This document shows, piece by piece, positions 34,662-43,005 of a stretch of DNA of 64,000 nucleotides; the first letter of the stretch is position 1; every line of letters begins with the position of its first letter. This DNA is from VRUE01 sp963728835. GTDB lineage: Bacteria > Actinomycetota > Thermoleophilia > Solirubrobacterales > 70-9. Made by a program: the position numbers and the translations under genes. The stretch lies in assembly GCA_963728835.1 (NCBI GenBank), contig CAVSKZ010000001.1, forward strand, positions 62,001 to 126,000. The letters run 5' to 3'. The notes beneath the pieces are model-generated. The model worked only from the letters and a program-made list of their open reading frames with translations, did not search any database and was not told where the DNA came from.

Positions 34662-35042
34662 CTACGCCCCGATCAGCTCGATGCGGTACCCGTCGGGGTC
34701 GCGCAGGAAGCAGATGAAGTGGCCCTCGGTGCGGCCACCGGGGCGGTAGGGGGGCTTTTCGGGCTCGATCCCGTCGGCGGCGAGGCCCTCGAGGGTGGCG
34801 TCGAGGTCGTCGACGACGAGGGCGATGTGGTTGTAGCCGGTGCCGAGGTCGTAGGAGTCGACGCCGTGGTTGTAGGTCAACTCCAGGCAGGGGTTCTCTT
34901 CCCCGGGGAGGGCCATGAAGACGTTGATCGCCTCGCTGCCGATCGGCATCTGAGCCACCTCCTGGAAGCCGAGCTTCTCGTAGAAGGCGACCGAGCGGTC
35001 GATATCGCCGATCCGGTAGCACGTGTGCAGGAAGGCGGGCAT
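34662..35042 (-). CDS. Glyoxalase I-like VOC protein
   Basis: The 126-aa product is one VOC fold pair resembling lactoylglutathione lyase: LHTCYRIGDIDRSVAFYEKLGF, PCLELTYNHG, GTGYNHIALVVDDLDAT and a last strand FLRDPDGYRIELIG. Metal-ligand candidates are the His near the start, the Glu of LELTYNHG, the His of YNHIAL and the last Glu, as in GloA. It could detoxify methylglyoxal with a local thiol. It diverges from the PBP gene by 41 nt. Confidence 0.85.
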   Translation of the reverse strand: MPAFLHTCYRIGDIDRSVAFYEKLGFQEVAQMPIGSEAINVFMALPGEENPCLELTYNHGVDSYDLGTGYNHIALVVDDLDATLEGLAADGIEPEKPPYRPGGRTEGHFICFLRDPDGYRIELIGA

Positions 35043-35083
35043 CGGGGTCCAAGGCTATCGGCCTCCCTACAATTTGCGGCCGA

Positions 35084-37225
35084 ATGGCCCGCCGGACGCG
35101 ACGGCAACGACGGTCGCACCCCTCTAGCTGGAAGAAGAAGCTGCTGATCCCCCTGGGGGTCCTCGCCGCCGCAGGCGCAATTGCGGGCGGGGTCGGCGCC
35201 AGCTGGGCGATCGACGTCTATGAATCGGCGCCGCCGATCTCCAGCCTGAAGCCGGTGCAGAAGGGCCGCTCCTCCGCGATCTACGCGGCCGACGGCAGCC
35301 TGATCGGCTTCATCCAGTCGGAAAACATCCGTCAGCCGATCCCCGGCCGGGCGATTCCGCAGACGCTCAAGGACGCCACGGTGGCGATCGAGGACAAGAA
35401 CTTCTTCGAGCACGGGGCGATCGACCCACCGGCGATCGTGCGCGCCGCCTGGAAGAACCTGATGGCCGGCAAGCCGGTGCAGGGGGCCTCGACGATCACC
35501 CAGCAGCTGGTGCGCAACCTCTACATCCAGAATCCGGAAGAGACGATCGAGCGCAAGATACGCGAAGCGCGCCTCGCCTACGAACAGGAGGAGCAGCACA
35601 GCAAGGAGGAGATCCTCAACCAGTACCTCAACACGGCGCCCTACGGGACGGTTGAAGGGGAGACCGCAGTCGGCGTCGAGGCGGCCGCCCAGACCTACTT
35701 CGCCAAGCCCGCCAAGGAGCTCGGCCTGAACGAATCGGCGTTGATCGCCGGCCTGCCCCAGGCGCCCTCCGAATACAACCCCTTCCTCAACCCTCGAGCG
35801 GCGATCGACCGTCGCAACGAGGTGCTCAAGGCGATGGAGGAAGAGAGCTACATCACCTCGTCCGAATACACCGAGACGGTCGACAGCGGCCTTCGCCTCA
35901 ACCCAGGTCACAAGTACCAGACGATCAAGGACCAGTTCCTCTTCGACCTAGTCCAGCAGGAGCTGATCGACGAGTACGGCATCAACACGGTGCGCAACGG
36001 CGGCCTCAAGGCCTACACGACGATCGACCCCGAGCTGCAGGAACGGGCGCAGGAAGCGGTCGACTCCTGCGGGGTCTGCTACCCCGAAGGCGGCCCCGCA
36101 GCTGGCCTGGCCTCGGTCGACCCCGCCACCGGCGAGATCGTCGCCCTCGCCTCGACCGAAGGCTACGACTCGGAAAGCCAGTTCAACTACGCCTGGCAGG
36201 CGCAGCGCCAGCCGGGCTCCTCGTTCAAGACCTTCGTCCTGGCCGCGGCGATCAAGCAGGGGATCGACCCCGACAGCACCTACTACGACGGCAGCTCGCC
36301 GAAGACGCTGGAGATTCCGGGCGGTGGCCCGGACTGGGTCGTCAACAACGCCGAGGGAGAGGGTGGAGGCACCCAGTCCCTCGCCTCGGCCACCTGGCAC
36401 TCGACCAACGTCGTCTTCGCCCAGCTCGACCTCGACGTCGGCCCCGAGGAAGTGACGAAGACGGCTGAGGAAATGGGCATCACCTCGCCGCTCGAATCGG
36501 TGCCCGCCGAGGGGATCGGCGGCCATGCGGTCGGCGTCACGCCGCTGGAGATGGCTGACGCCTACGCGACCCTCGCCAACGGCGGCGTCCACCACGACGC
36601 GACGGCGATCGACCGGGTGGAGTTCCCCAACGGAAAGGTCGACGAAACGGATCCCGACGACGGCGAGCGCGTCCTCACCGAAGGCGAGGCCTACGAAGTG
36701 ACGCGCCTGCTCGAAGGCGTGATCACCCAGGGCACCGGCGCCGGCTACACCTACATGGGCTGCTCTGCCGCGGCAGGCAAGACCGGCACCTCGGAGGAAC
36801 TCTCCGACGCCTGGTTCGTCGGCTACACGCCGCTCTACTCGACCGCGGTCTGGGTCGGGCACCCCCAGTCGCGCGAACCGACCGGCTACGGCGGGCCGAC
36901 CGCGGGCCCGATCTGGCGCTACTACATGGAATCGGCCGTGGCCGGCGAGTGCCCCGAGTTCCCGCAGCCCGCCAACCTGCCCGAGCTCTCCACCCTCGAC
37001 AGCGAACACACCTCGTCCTCCGGCTACTCGGACGAATACAGCTACGACGAAGAGGAATCGACCGACAAAAAGCCGTCGAAGGAGGACGAGGGTGGCGGTC
37101 AGGAGCCGGATCCCGAGCCGGAAGCCACCCCCGACCCGGCCCCCGAACCCGCTCCGGAACCAGCGCCCGAACCGGCCCCCGTGCCTCCGCCGTCGGTCGG
37201 CGGGGGCATTGCCAGTCCGCGCTGA
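35084..37225 (+). CDS. Class A penicillin-binding protein
   Basis: Bifunctional cell-wall synthase of 713 aa. A basic N-terminus and one membrane helix (about 20-43) lead to the GT51 transglycosylase (EDKNFFEHG near 103, GASTITQQLVRNLY, and the NQYLNTAPYG block). The transpeptidase has SSFKT near 377 (SxxK serine), STN near 439 and KTGTS near 565. The tail from about 640 is acidic, then a PEPAPEPAP-type low-complexity run, likely wall-facing. ATG start at 35084. Confidence 0.95.
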   Translation: MARRTRRQRRSHPSSWKKKLLIPLGVLAAAGAIAGGVGASWAIDVYESAPPISSLKPVQKGRSSAIYAADGSLIGFIQSENIRQPIPGRAIPQTLKDATVAIEDKNFFEHGAIDPPAIVRAAWKNLMAGKPVQGASTITQQLVRNLYIQNPEETIERKIREARLAYEQEEQHSKEEILNQYLNTAPYGTVEGETAVGVEAAAQTYFAKPAKELGLNESALIAGLPQAPSEYNPFLNPRAAIDRRNEVLKAMEEESYITSSEYTETVDSGLRLNPGHKYQTIKDQFLFDLVQQELIDEYGINTVRNGGLKAYTTIDPELQERAQEAVDSCGVCYPEGGPAAGLASVDPATGEIVALASTEGYDSESQFNYAWQAQRQPGSSFKTFVLAAAIKQGIDPDSTYYDGSSPKTLEIPGGGPDWVVNNAEGEGGGTQSLASATWHSTNVVFAQLDLDVGPEEVTKTAEEMGITSPLESVPAEGIGGHAVGVTPLEMADAYATLANGGVHHDATAIDRVEFPNGKVDETDPDDGERVLTEGEAYEVTRLLEGVITQGTGAGYTYMGCSAAAGKTGTSEELSDAWFVGYTPLYSTAVWVGHPQSREPTGYGGPTAGPIWRYYMESAVAGECPEFPQPANLPELSTLDSEHTSSSGYSDEYSYDEEESTDKKPSKEDEGGGQEPDPEPEATPDPAPEPAPEPAPEPAPVPPPSVGGGIASPR

Positions 37226-37239
37226 ACGGCGCCAGGCGC

Positions 37240-37605
37240 CTAGGAGGCGCCAGGCTCCGCCTGATTGCGATCGACGACTGCCTCCTTGACCTCGCGCACG
37301 TCGCGCCCGATCGCATCGAGCCGCTCGAGTACCGCCTGCTCGAAGGACTCGCCGCCGCCGACCCTCCCGGCGGCGTGCAGGAGCTCGGCGGTCTCGACCT
37401 CGAGGGCCTTGGCGATGCGCTCGATGACCTCGTCCGGGGGAGGGCCCTGACTGCCCAGCTCCACGCGGGAGAGGTTGGATGCCGACATCGGGATGCGCTT
37501 GGCGAGCTGGTCCAGGGTGTAGCCGCGGTCGCGGCGAAGCTTACGCAGCAACGCACCGAGGGCAAGCGCCCGGTTGGCCTCGCTCTTTCCTCTCGGGTTG
37601 GCCAT
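37240..37605 (-). CDS. XRE-family HTH regulator
   Basis: The 121-aa protein has a Cro/CI-type HTH in the first 70 residues: LGALLRKLRRDRGYTLDQLAKRI, then MSASNLSRVELGSQGPP. The C-terminus is a helical segment (ESFEQAVLERLDAIGRDVRE) that may dimerise. The ATG at 37605 has GGAAGG close upstream, which favours it over the start at 37635. Convergent with the PBP gene; its target is unknown. Confidence 0.85.
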   Translation of the reverse strand: MANPRGKSEANRALALGALLRKLRRDRGYTLDQLAKRIPMSASNLSRVELGSQGPPPDEVIERIAKALEVETAELLHAAGRVGGGESFEQAVLERLDAIGRDVREVKEAVVDRNQAEPGAS

Positions 37606-37929
37606 GGGCCAACCTTCCTTCGAGCATAAACACACGGTCCCCTTGCCGTTTCCCGCAAACCAGTAGATAGCCCGCAGGTCAGGTATCGTCCCGCCGCCTG
37701 GTCAGACGGGAACCGTTGTCAGCCTCGACTGGCCAGGCATCTCTCGATCTCGCTCCGCCGTCTTGGGCCGGCCCCTCTGGGATGCGCGGAATGCCCTCCA
37801 GCACTGCCTGGGAGTTGCCCAAGGCGACCTTTTCGACTTTGCCGATCAACATTGTGCTAGGGTGCCGCTCTCTTTTAGAACTAAGTCAGTCAAAAAACTA
37901 AATCAGTCAACAAAGAAGGGATTTGTTTC
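37606..37929. other. Upstream region of the sulfate transporter operon
   Basis: A 324-nt gap between the XRE gene and the sulfate-binding protein gene. A 61-codon frame at 37716 shows no protein-like features. The last 70 nt are AT-rich and hold the direct repeat described separately. I did not recognise a riboswitch. Confidence 0.5.
37879..37910. promoter_or_regulatory. Tandem direct repeat before the sulfate operon
   Basis: AACTAAGTCAGTCAA (37879-37893) and AACTAAATCAGTCAA (37896-37910) differ at one base and are 17 nt apart, about 20 nt before the ATG of the binding-protein gene. Two such half-sites on one face of the helix fit a regulator binding site for sulfur control. Confidence 0.6.
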
Positions 37930-38964
37930 ATGAGAGCAGCTCGCAAGTCGACCCGGCATAGAGTCAACTTCGGCCTCCCGTTCGCGCTGGCGGTTGCCGC
38001 CATGGTCGTCGTCGCGGGCTGCGGGGGAGGGGACGGCTCGGCGACCGGATCGTCGGGCGGCAAGCTCGCCGTCGTCGGCTACTCGACTCCCGAGGCCGTC
38101 TACGAGGAAGCGCTCGAGCCCGATTTCGAGGCAACCCCGGCCGGGGCGGACGTCAGCTTCAGCAACTCCTTCGGTGCCTCCGGCGACCAGAGCCGCGCGG
38201 TCGAGGCCGGCCAGCCCGCCTCGGTCGTCCACTTCGCCCAGGGCGGCGACATGATCCGCCTGGTCGAATCGGGTCAGGTCGCGCCCGGCTGGGACAAGAA
38301 CGAGCACAAGGGGATCGCCCAGGACTCGGTCGTGGTGATGACCGTCCGCAAGGGCAACCCCGAGGGCCTCGAGTCGCTCGACGACCTGCTGACCGAGGAC
38401 GTGGAGATCATCACGCCCAACCCGTTCAGCTCCGGCGCCGCCCGCTGGAACATCATGGCGATCTACGGCTCGCAGCTGCACGAGGGCAAGTCCCCGCAGA
38501 AGGCGCTCGACGCGGTCAAGACCGTGCTGGAGAAGACGACCGTGCAGCCGGGCAGCGCCCGCGACGCGCTCGCCGCCTTCACCCAGGGCGCGGGAGACGT
38601 GCTGCTCGGCTATGAGAACGAGGCGATCAAGGCACAGGACGAGGGCGAGGACGTCGACTACGTCATCCCGCCCAGCACGATCCTGATCGAGACCCCGATC
38701 GCGGTCACCAAAGACGCGCCCGAGGCCGCCCGGGCCTTCCTCGACTACATCTGGTCCGACGCCGGCCAGGAACTGTGGGCCGAGAACGGCTACCGGCCGG
38801 TCGACAAAGCGCTGGTCGACCCGAAGCAGTTCCCGACGCCCGAGGACCTCTTCACGATCGCCGAGTTCGGCGGGTGGGACAAAGTCAACGACGAGTTCTT
38901 CGACGACGAAACCGGCTCCGTAGCCGAGATCGAGAAGGAGCTCGGGGTCTCGACGAGCGGCTGA
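37930..38964 (+). CDS. Sulfate/thiosulfate ABC transporter, binding lipoprotein
   Basis: Periplasmic-type solute-binding protein of 344 aa. The signal peptide ends in a lipobox (VVVAGC), so the mature protein should be a lipoprotein. SFSNSFGASGDQSRAV, VHFAQGGDMIRLVESG and the NPFSSGAARWNIMAIYG block are characteristic of sulfate-binding CysP/Sbp proteins. First gene of an operon with permease and ATPase genes; its TGA shares a base with the next ATG. Confidence 0.93.
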   Translation: MRAARKSTRHRVNFGLPFALAVAAMVVVAGCGGGDGSATGSSGGKLAVVGYSTPEAVYEEALEPDFEATPAGADVSFSNSFGASGDQSRAVEAGQPASVVHFAQGGDMIRLVESGQVAPGWDKNEHKGIAQDSVVVMTVRKGNPEGLESLDDLLTEDVEIITPNPFSSGAARWNIMAIYGSQLHEGKSPQKALDAVKTVLEKTTVQPGSARDALAAFTQGAGDVLLGYENEAIKAQDEGEDVDYVIPPSTILIETPIAVTKDAPEAARAFLDYIWSDAGQELWAENGYRPVDKALVDPKQFPTPEDLFTIAEFGGWDKVNDEFFDDETGSVAEIEKELGVSTSG

Positions 38965-39872
38965 TGGAGGGTCATCCGGCAACTTTGACGACGGTTCCCC
39001 CCCGGGCAGGCATCCGCCTGCCCGGGCTCGGCACGGGCCTCGGCCGGGGCCTGGTCGTCCTCTACCTGTCGCTGATGGTGATGCTGCCGCTGGCGGCGGT
39101 GGTCGACAACTCGCTCTCCGGCGGGCTCGACGCCTTCTGGAGATCGGTCACCGGCGAGCAGGCGATGGCGGCGCTGAAGCTGACCGTGGTCTGCTCGCTG
39201 ATCGTCGTCGCGATCAACGCCCTCTTCGGCACGATCATCGCCTGGGTCCTGGTCCGCGACGAGTTCCGCGGCAAGGCGGCGGTCAACGCGCTGATCGACC
39301 TGCCCTTCGCGCTGCCGACGATCGTCGCCGGCCTCACCCTGCTCACCCTCTACGGGTCGGAGAGCCCGATCGGGCTCAACGTCGCCTTCACCCGGGTGGC
39401 GGTGGTGATGGCGCTCTGCTTCATCACCCTGCCCTTCGTCGTCCGCTCGGTGCAGCCGCTGCTGATGGAGATGGACCGCGAGATGGAGGAGGCGGCGACC
39501 TCGCTCGGCGCCGGCGGCTTCACCACCTTCCGCCGCATCATCTTCCCCAACCTGATGCCGGGCATCATCGCCGGCATCATGCTCGCCTTCGCGCGGGCGC
39601 TGGGCGAGTACGGATCGCTGATCCTGATCTCCGGCAACATCCCCTTCGAGACCGAGGTCTCCTCGGTCTTCATCCGCAGCCAGATCGAGTCCGGCAACGT
39701 CCCCGGAGCCTCGGCCGTGTCGGTCGTTCTGCTGTCGCTCTCGGTGCTGATGCTGGTGCTGGTGAGCCTCTTCGCCCGCTCTGGCGCGCACGGCGAGAAG
39801 CGAGGGGTCCTGGTTCGCACGATCAACCGCGTGATGAGCCGCTCCCAGGTCGGGGGCGGTGGTGGCGCATGA
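38964..39872 (+). CDS. cysT: Sulfate ABC transporter permease CysT
   Basis: Inner-membrane permease of 302 aa with about six helices, the first at residues 27-50 (LVVLYLSLMVMLPLAA). The EAA loop region EMEEAATSLGAGGFTTFRRI, where the ATPase docks, is followed by GIMLAFARALGEYGS, typical of CysT/CysU. The ATG overlaps the upstream stop by 1 nt and the downstream cysW start lies 4 nt inside its end, so translation is coupled. The C-terminal tail ends in a glycine run. Confidence 0.93.
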   Translation: MEGHPATLTTVPPRAGIRLPGLGTGLGRGLVVLYLSLMVMLPLAAVVDNSLSGGLDAFWRSVTGEQAMAALKLTVVCSLIVVAINALFGTIIAWVLVRDEFRGKAAVNALIDLPFALPTIVAGLTLLTLYGSESPIGLNVAFTRVAVVMALCFITLPFVVRSVQPLLMEMDREMEEAATSLGAGGFTTFRRIIFPNLMPGIIAGIMLAFARALGEYGSLILISGNIPFETEVSSVFIRSQIESGNVPGASAVSVVLLSLSVLMLVLVSLFARSGAHGEKRGVLVRTINRVMSRSQVGGGGGA

Positions 39873-40735
39873 CCCCCACCGCCCCAGCCAAGTGGGGCCT
39901 GCGCTCCGTTGCCTTCGGCTATCTCGGCGTGTTGCTGCTGGCGCCGGTCGCGATGATCTTCTACAAGACCTTCGAGCACGGGCTCGGGCCGCCGGTAGAG
40001 GCGATGACCTCGCCCGAGGCGCTCCACTCGATCCAGCTCACCCTGCTGATGGTCGCCATCGCGGTGCCGCTGAACACGATCTTCGGCGTCGGCTGCGCGT
40101 TGCTGCTGGTTCGCCACCGCTGGTGGGGCAACGGGGTGATCGACTCGATCATCAACCTTCCCTTCGCGATCTCGCCGATCGTCGTCGGCCTGGCGCTGTT
40201 CCTGCTATACGGCAACGACGGCTGGTTCGGCCCCGCGCTTGCGGAAGCGGGGGTCCAGGTCCTCTTCTCATGGCCGGCGATGGTCCTCGCCAGCATCTTC
40301 GTCTCGTTGCCCTTCGTCGTCAGGGAGACGGTGCCGGTGCTGCAGGAGATCGGCACCGAGCAGGAGCAGGCCGCCTCGACCCTGGGCGCCAATGCCTGGC
40401 AGACCTTCTGGCGCGTAACCCTGCCGGCGATCCGCTGGGGCGTCGCCTACGGCGTCGTCCTGACCACCGCCCGCGTGCTGGGCGAGTTCGGCGCGGTGAC
40501 GATCGTCTCCGGGAGGATCTCCGGCGAGACCGAGACCCTGCCGTTGTTCGTCGGCAGGGCCTTCGAGCAGTTCAACGAGGAAGCCGCCTACGCGGGCGCG
40601 ATCGTCCTCGCCCTGCTCGCCCTGACCACGCTGCTGCTGATGAGCGTCGGCGGTCGCAAGGCGAAGGCGAGCGGCGGCTCCTTGCCCGCCGCCGAGCTGG
40701 CCGTCTCAACTTCCAATACGAAGGAGGGTTCCTGA
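39869..40735 (+). CDS. cysW: Sulfate ABC transporter permease CysW
   Basis: Second permease subunit, 288 aa, with about six hydrophobic helices. The EAA-type loop EQEQAASTLGANAWQTFWRV and the segment TTARVLGEFGAVTIVSG are the CysW signatures, and the GETETLPLFVGRAFEQFN region follows. Overlaps cysT by 4 nt and cysA by 1 nt. Works as a heterodimer with CysT. Confidence 0.93.
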   Translation: MTPTAPAKWGLRSVAFGYLGVLLLAPVAMIFYKTFEHGLGPPVEAMTSPEALHSIQLTLLMVAIAVPLNTIFGVGCALLLVRHRWWGNGVIDSIINLPFAISPIVVGLALFLLYGNDGWFGPALAEAGVQVLFSWPAMVLASIFVSLPFVVRETVPVLQEIGTEQEQAASTLGANAWQTFWRVTLPAIRWGVAYGVVLTTARVLGEFGAVTIVSGRISGETETLPLFVGRAFEQFNEEAAYAGAIVLALLALTTLLLMSVGGRKAKASGGSLPAAELAVSTSNTKEGS

Positions 40736-41772
40736 TGGGAATCGCAGTCGAGGGAGCGTACAAGCGCTTCGGTGACTTTCAGGCTCTGGACGACGTCTCG
40801 ATCGACGTGCCGGAAGGCTCGCTGACCGCCCTGCTGGGGCCCAGCGGCAGCGGCAAGTCGACGCTGCTGCGGGCGATCGCCGGGCTGGAGACCCTGGACG
40901 CCGGGCAGGTGACGATCAACGGCGAGGACGCGACTGCGCTGCCGGCGCAAAAGCGCGAGGTCGGCTTCGTCTTCCAGCACTACGCCGCCTTCAAGCACAT
41001 GACCGTGTTCGGCAACGTCGCCTTCGGCCTCAAGATCCGCAAGTGGGACAAGCCCCAGATCGAGGCGCGGGTGCACGAGCTGCTGCGCCTCGTGCAGCTC
41101 GACGGGCTCGCCGAGCGCTACCCCGACCAGCTCTCCGGCGGCCAGCGCCAGCGCATGGCCCTGGCCCGGGCACTGGCGGTCGAGCCCCAGGTGCTGCTGC
41201 TCGACGAGCCCTTCGGGGCCCTCGACGCGAAGGTCCGCAAGGACCTGCGCACCTGGCTGCGCCGCCTCCACGACGAGATGCACGTGACGACGATCTTCGT
41301 CACCCACGACCAGGAGGAGGCGATGGACGTCGCCGAGCAGCTCGTGGTGATGAACGAGGGGAGGGTGGAGCAGTCGGGCAGCGCCGACGATCTCTACGAC
41401 CACCCGGCCAACGAGTTCGTGATGAGCTTCGTCGGCGAGGTCAACCGGCTCGGCGAGCACTTCGTGCGGCCGCACGACATGGCGGTCGGGATCGACCGCG
41501 ACGACGGCGCCGAGGAGGCGATGGTGCAGCGCATCGTCGCCCTCGGCTTCGAGATCCGGGTCGAGTTCGTGCTCGGCGACGGCACCGAGGTCTGGGCCCA
41601 GCTGACCCGCGCCGAGCTCCAGAAGCTGGAGCTGCGCGAGGGCCAGATCGTCTACCTGCGGCCCGGCCAGGTCAAGAGCTTCAGCGGTGACTCACCGCCC
41701 GACGGAGGTGGGGCCTCGACTCCCCGCGGCCAAGAGGGCGGCGACGACGCAGAGGTATCTGCAGCCGCTTGA
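40735..41772 (+). CDS. cysA: Sulfate ABC transporter ATPase CysA
   Basis: The ATPase of the sulfate importer, 345 aa. Walker A is GPSGSGKST, the signature is LSGGQRQRMALARAL, Walker B is VLLLDEPFGALD and the switch histidine is in VTHDQEEA. The C-terminal third (from about 235) is a regulatory OB-like domain, typical of CysA/MalK-type proteins, with a glycine-rich acidic tail. A strong AAGGAGGG site precedes the ATG. A hairpin terminator follows. Confidence 0.95.
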   Translation: MGIAVEGAYKRFGDFQALDDVSIDVPEGSLTALLGPSGSGKSTLLRAIAGLETLDAGQVTINGEDATALPAQKREVGFVFQHYAAFKHMTVFGNVAFGLKIRKWDKPQIEARVHELLRLVQLDGLAERYPDQLSGGQRQRMALARALAVEPQVLLLDEPFGALDAKVRKDLRTWLRRLHDEMHVTTIFVTHDQEEAMDVAEQLVVMNEGRVEQSGSADDLYDHPANEFVMSFVGEVNRLGEHFVRPHDMAVGIDRDDGAEEAMVQRIVALGFEIRVEFVLGDGTEVWAQLTRAELQKLELREGQIVYLRPGQVKSFSGDSPPDGGGASTPRGQEGGDDAEVSAAA

Positions 41773-41782
41773 AGGGGGTGAC

Positions 41783-41820
41783 GGGACGGGGCGCTCTCTT
41801 GCCGGGTAGCGCTCCGTCCC
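41783..41820 (+). terminator. Terminator of the sulfate transporter operon
   Basis: A 13-bp stem with one G-U pair (41783-41795 with 41808-41820) lies 11 nt after the cysA stop. A short T run, TTTTT, follows at 41833-41837 after a C/A-rich spacer. Confidence 0.7.
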
Positions 41821-41837
41821 TACCACCACCAATTTTT

Positions 41838-41848
41838 ATTTGATGCTA
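41838..41848. promoter_or_regulatory. TTTGATG motif before the 79-aa gene
   Basis: ATTTGATGCTA resembles the paired TTTGATGTAAC motif at 42935-42960 beyond the MerR gene. Both flank the MerR gene region, so the MerR protein may bind them. Confidence 0.3.
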
Positions 41849-41890
41849 TTCTTGAGTTAGATGGTCAATAAACCCGAGAAAGGAGCAACG

Positions 41891-42130
41891 ATGAGTCGCG
41901 AGCCCCGCCAAAACACCAAGTTCGTCTCTCGCGGCAGGCTGAACGGTGTCCTGCGCCAGCCCCCCGCTGGAGGGGGGTCGGCAGAAGGCGCCGCCACGCA
42001 GCCGGGGCGCGAGAGGAGGGACCTCGACGAGCTCGACACCCAGGCCTTCGAAGCCCTCTACTACCGAGCTCGCCTGATCCTCGGCGAGTCGCTGCCGCGG
42101 CCAGCCCGGTTCCAGATCCGCGGCCACTGA
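41891..42130 (+). CDS. Small protein of unknown function (79 aa)
   Basis: The ATG at 41891 has a good ribosome site (AAAGGAG, 5 nt before), which decides the start over the ATG at 41861. The product begins MSREPRQNTKFVSRGRLNG, has a Gly/Pro-rich middle and ends in a helix-like LDTQAFEALYYRARLILGES segment. No family recognised. It converges on the MerR gene and lies just after the sulfate operon terminator. Confidence 0.6.
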   Translation: MSREPRQNTKFVSRGRLNGVLRQPPAGGGSAEGAATQPGRERRDLDELDTQAFEALYYRARLILGESLPRPARFQIRGH

Positions 42131-42151
42131 GCCGCCAGTCTGGCTCGAGCG

Positions 42152-42865
42152 TCAGTGCTTCTTGCGCCGTTCCAGCACTTCCCCGAATGCCTTCTCGATC
42201 TCCTCCGTGAGGGTGAGGCGGAAGGTGGCGTTGAGCGTCTCGGAGGCCAGCGGCCGAAGCTGCTCGATCGCCTCGGTGATCTCCGGCCAGCGGTCTTCTG
42301 GCCGCCCGGCTTCCTCGAAGGGCTTCCATAGCTCCTCTAGAAAGAGCCGGACGAAGGCGCGCGCCGATGACTTCGAGTTGCGGTCGAGCTTCTCGATCGT
42401 GCCGAGGGCAGCGCCGAGCGGTATCCCACGCTGGGTAACGTCTTCGGCGGCGCGTAGGAGCGCCGGGCTCGGCACTTCGAAGCGTTCTTCGCCGAGGTCG
42501 ATCAGCACCCCGAGCTTCAGCGCCCTCGCCAGCAGCTTGTCATCCCTTCCCCCGAAGCGCTCGTTCAGCTCCACCCGCGTGAGTACCTCGGGTGTCTCTC
42601 TCGTCAGCGGGGCGGTCACCGCCTGACGAAGCCCCACGAAACGCTCGGCGCTCCCGCCGTGCTCGCCGATCAGGCGCTCGATCGCGCTCAGCTTGAACCC
42701 TTCCGCCTGCATCTCCTGAATCAGCCGCAGCCGTGCCACGTGCTCGGGTCCGTAGTAGCCGATCCGGGCGCGAACCTCGGGAGGGGGCAGCAGGCCCCGC
42801 GACTGGTGATTGCGAATGTTGCGCACCGACATACCGGTCTCGTATGCAAGCTGCTCGATCGTCAG
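42152..42865 (-). CDS. MerR-family regulator, unusual 5' end
   Basis: MerR HTH protein of about 237 aa: TIEQLAYETGMSVRNIRNHQSRGLLPPP, then YYGPEHVARLRLIQEMQAEGFKLSAI. The C-terminal half (from about 75) is helical, with no metal-binding cysteines visible. The ATG at 42832 would start inside the HTH; the HTH frame is open upstream only to a CTG at 42865, with no ATG/GTG/TTG. A second frame from the ATG at 42917 (MKRGEQLAATASEE) could be the true N-terminus if there is a one-base error near 42870-42885. It faces a divergent membrane-protein gene. Confidence 0.75.
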   Translation of the reverse strand: MTIEQLAYETGMSVRNIRNHQSRGLLPPPEVRARIGYYGPEHVARLRLIQEMQAEGFKLSAIERLIGEHGGSAERFVGLRQAVTAPLTRETPEVLTRVELNERFGGRDDKLLARALKLGVLIDLGEERFEVPSPALLRAAEDVTQRGIPLGAALGTIEKLDRNSKSSARAFVRLFLEELWKPFEEAGRPEDRWPEITEAIEQLRPLASETLNATFRLTLTEEIEKAFGEVLERRKKH

Positions 42866-42934
42866 GCTCGGCGCTCTCCTCGGAGGCCGTCGCGGCCAGC
42901 TGCTCGCCTCTCTTCATCCTTCAATGCTACCTTG

Positions 42935-42960
42935 TTTGATGTAACCTCATTTGATGTAAC
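42935..42960. promoter_or_regulatory. Direct repeat TTTGATGTAAC between divergent genes
   Basis: Two exact copies of TTTGATGTAAC (42935-42945, 42950-42960), 15 nt apart, in the AT-rich gap between the MerR gene and the divergent polytopic membrane protein gene. Likely a regulator binding site controlling one or both. Confidence 0.5.
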
Positions 42961-43005
42961 AGTTTTAAGGGAACTATAAATCTGCCTCGACTGGGGGAAG
43001 CACCC

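Noticed and set aside
37716..37901. A 61-codon frame before the sulfate operon
   Set aside because: No ribosome site, no family word, and it runs through the AT-rich repeat region; more likely regulatory DNA.
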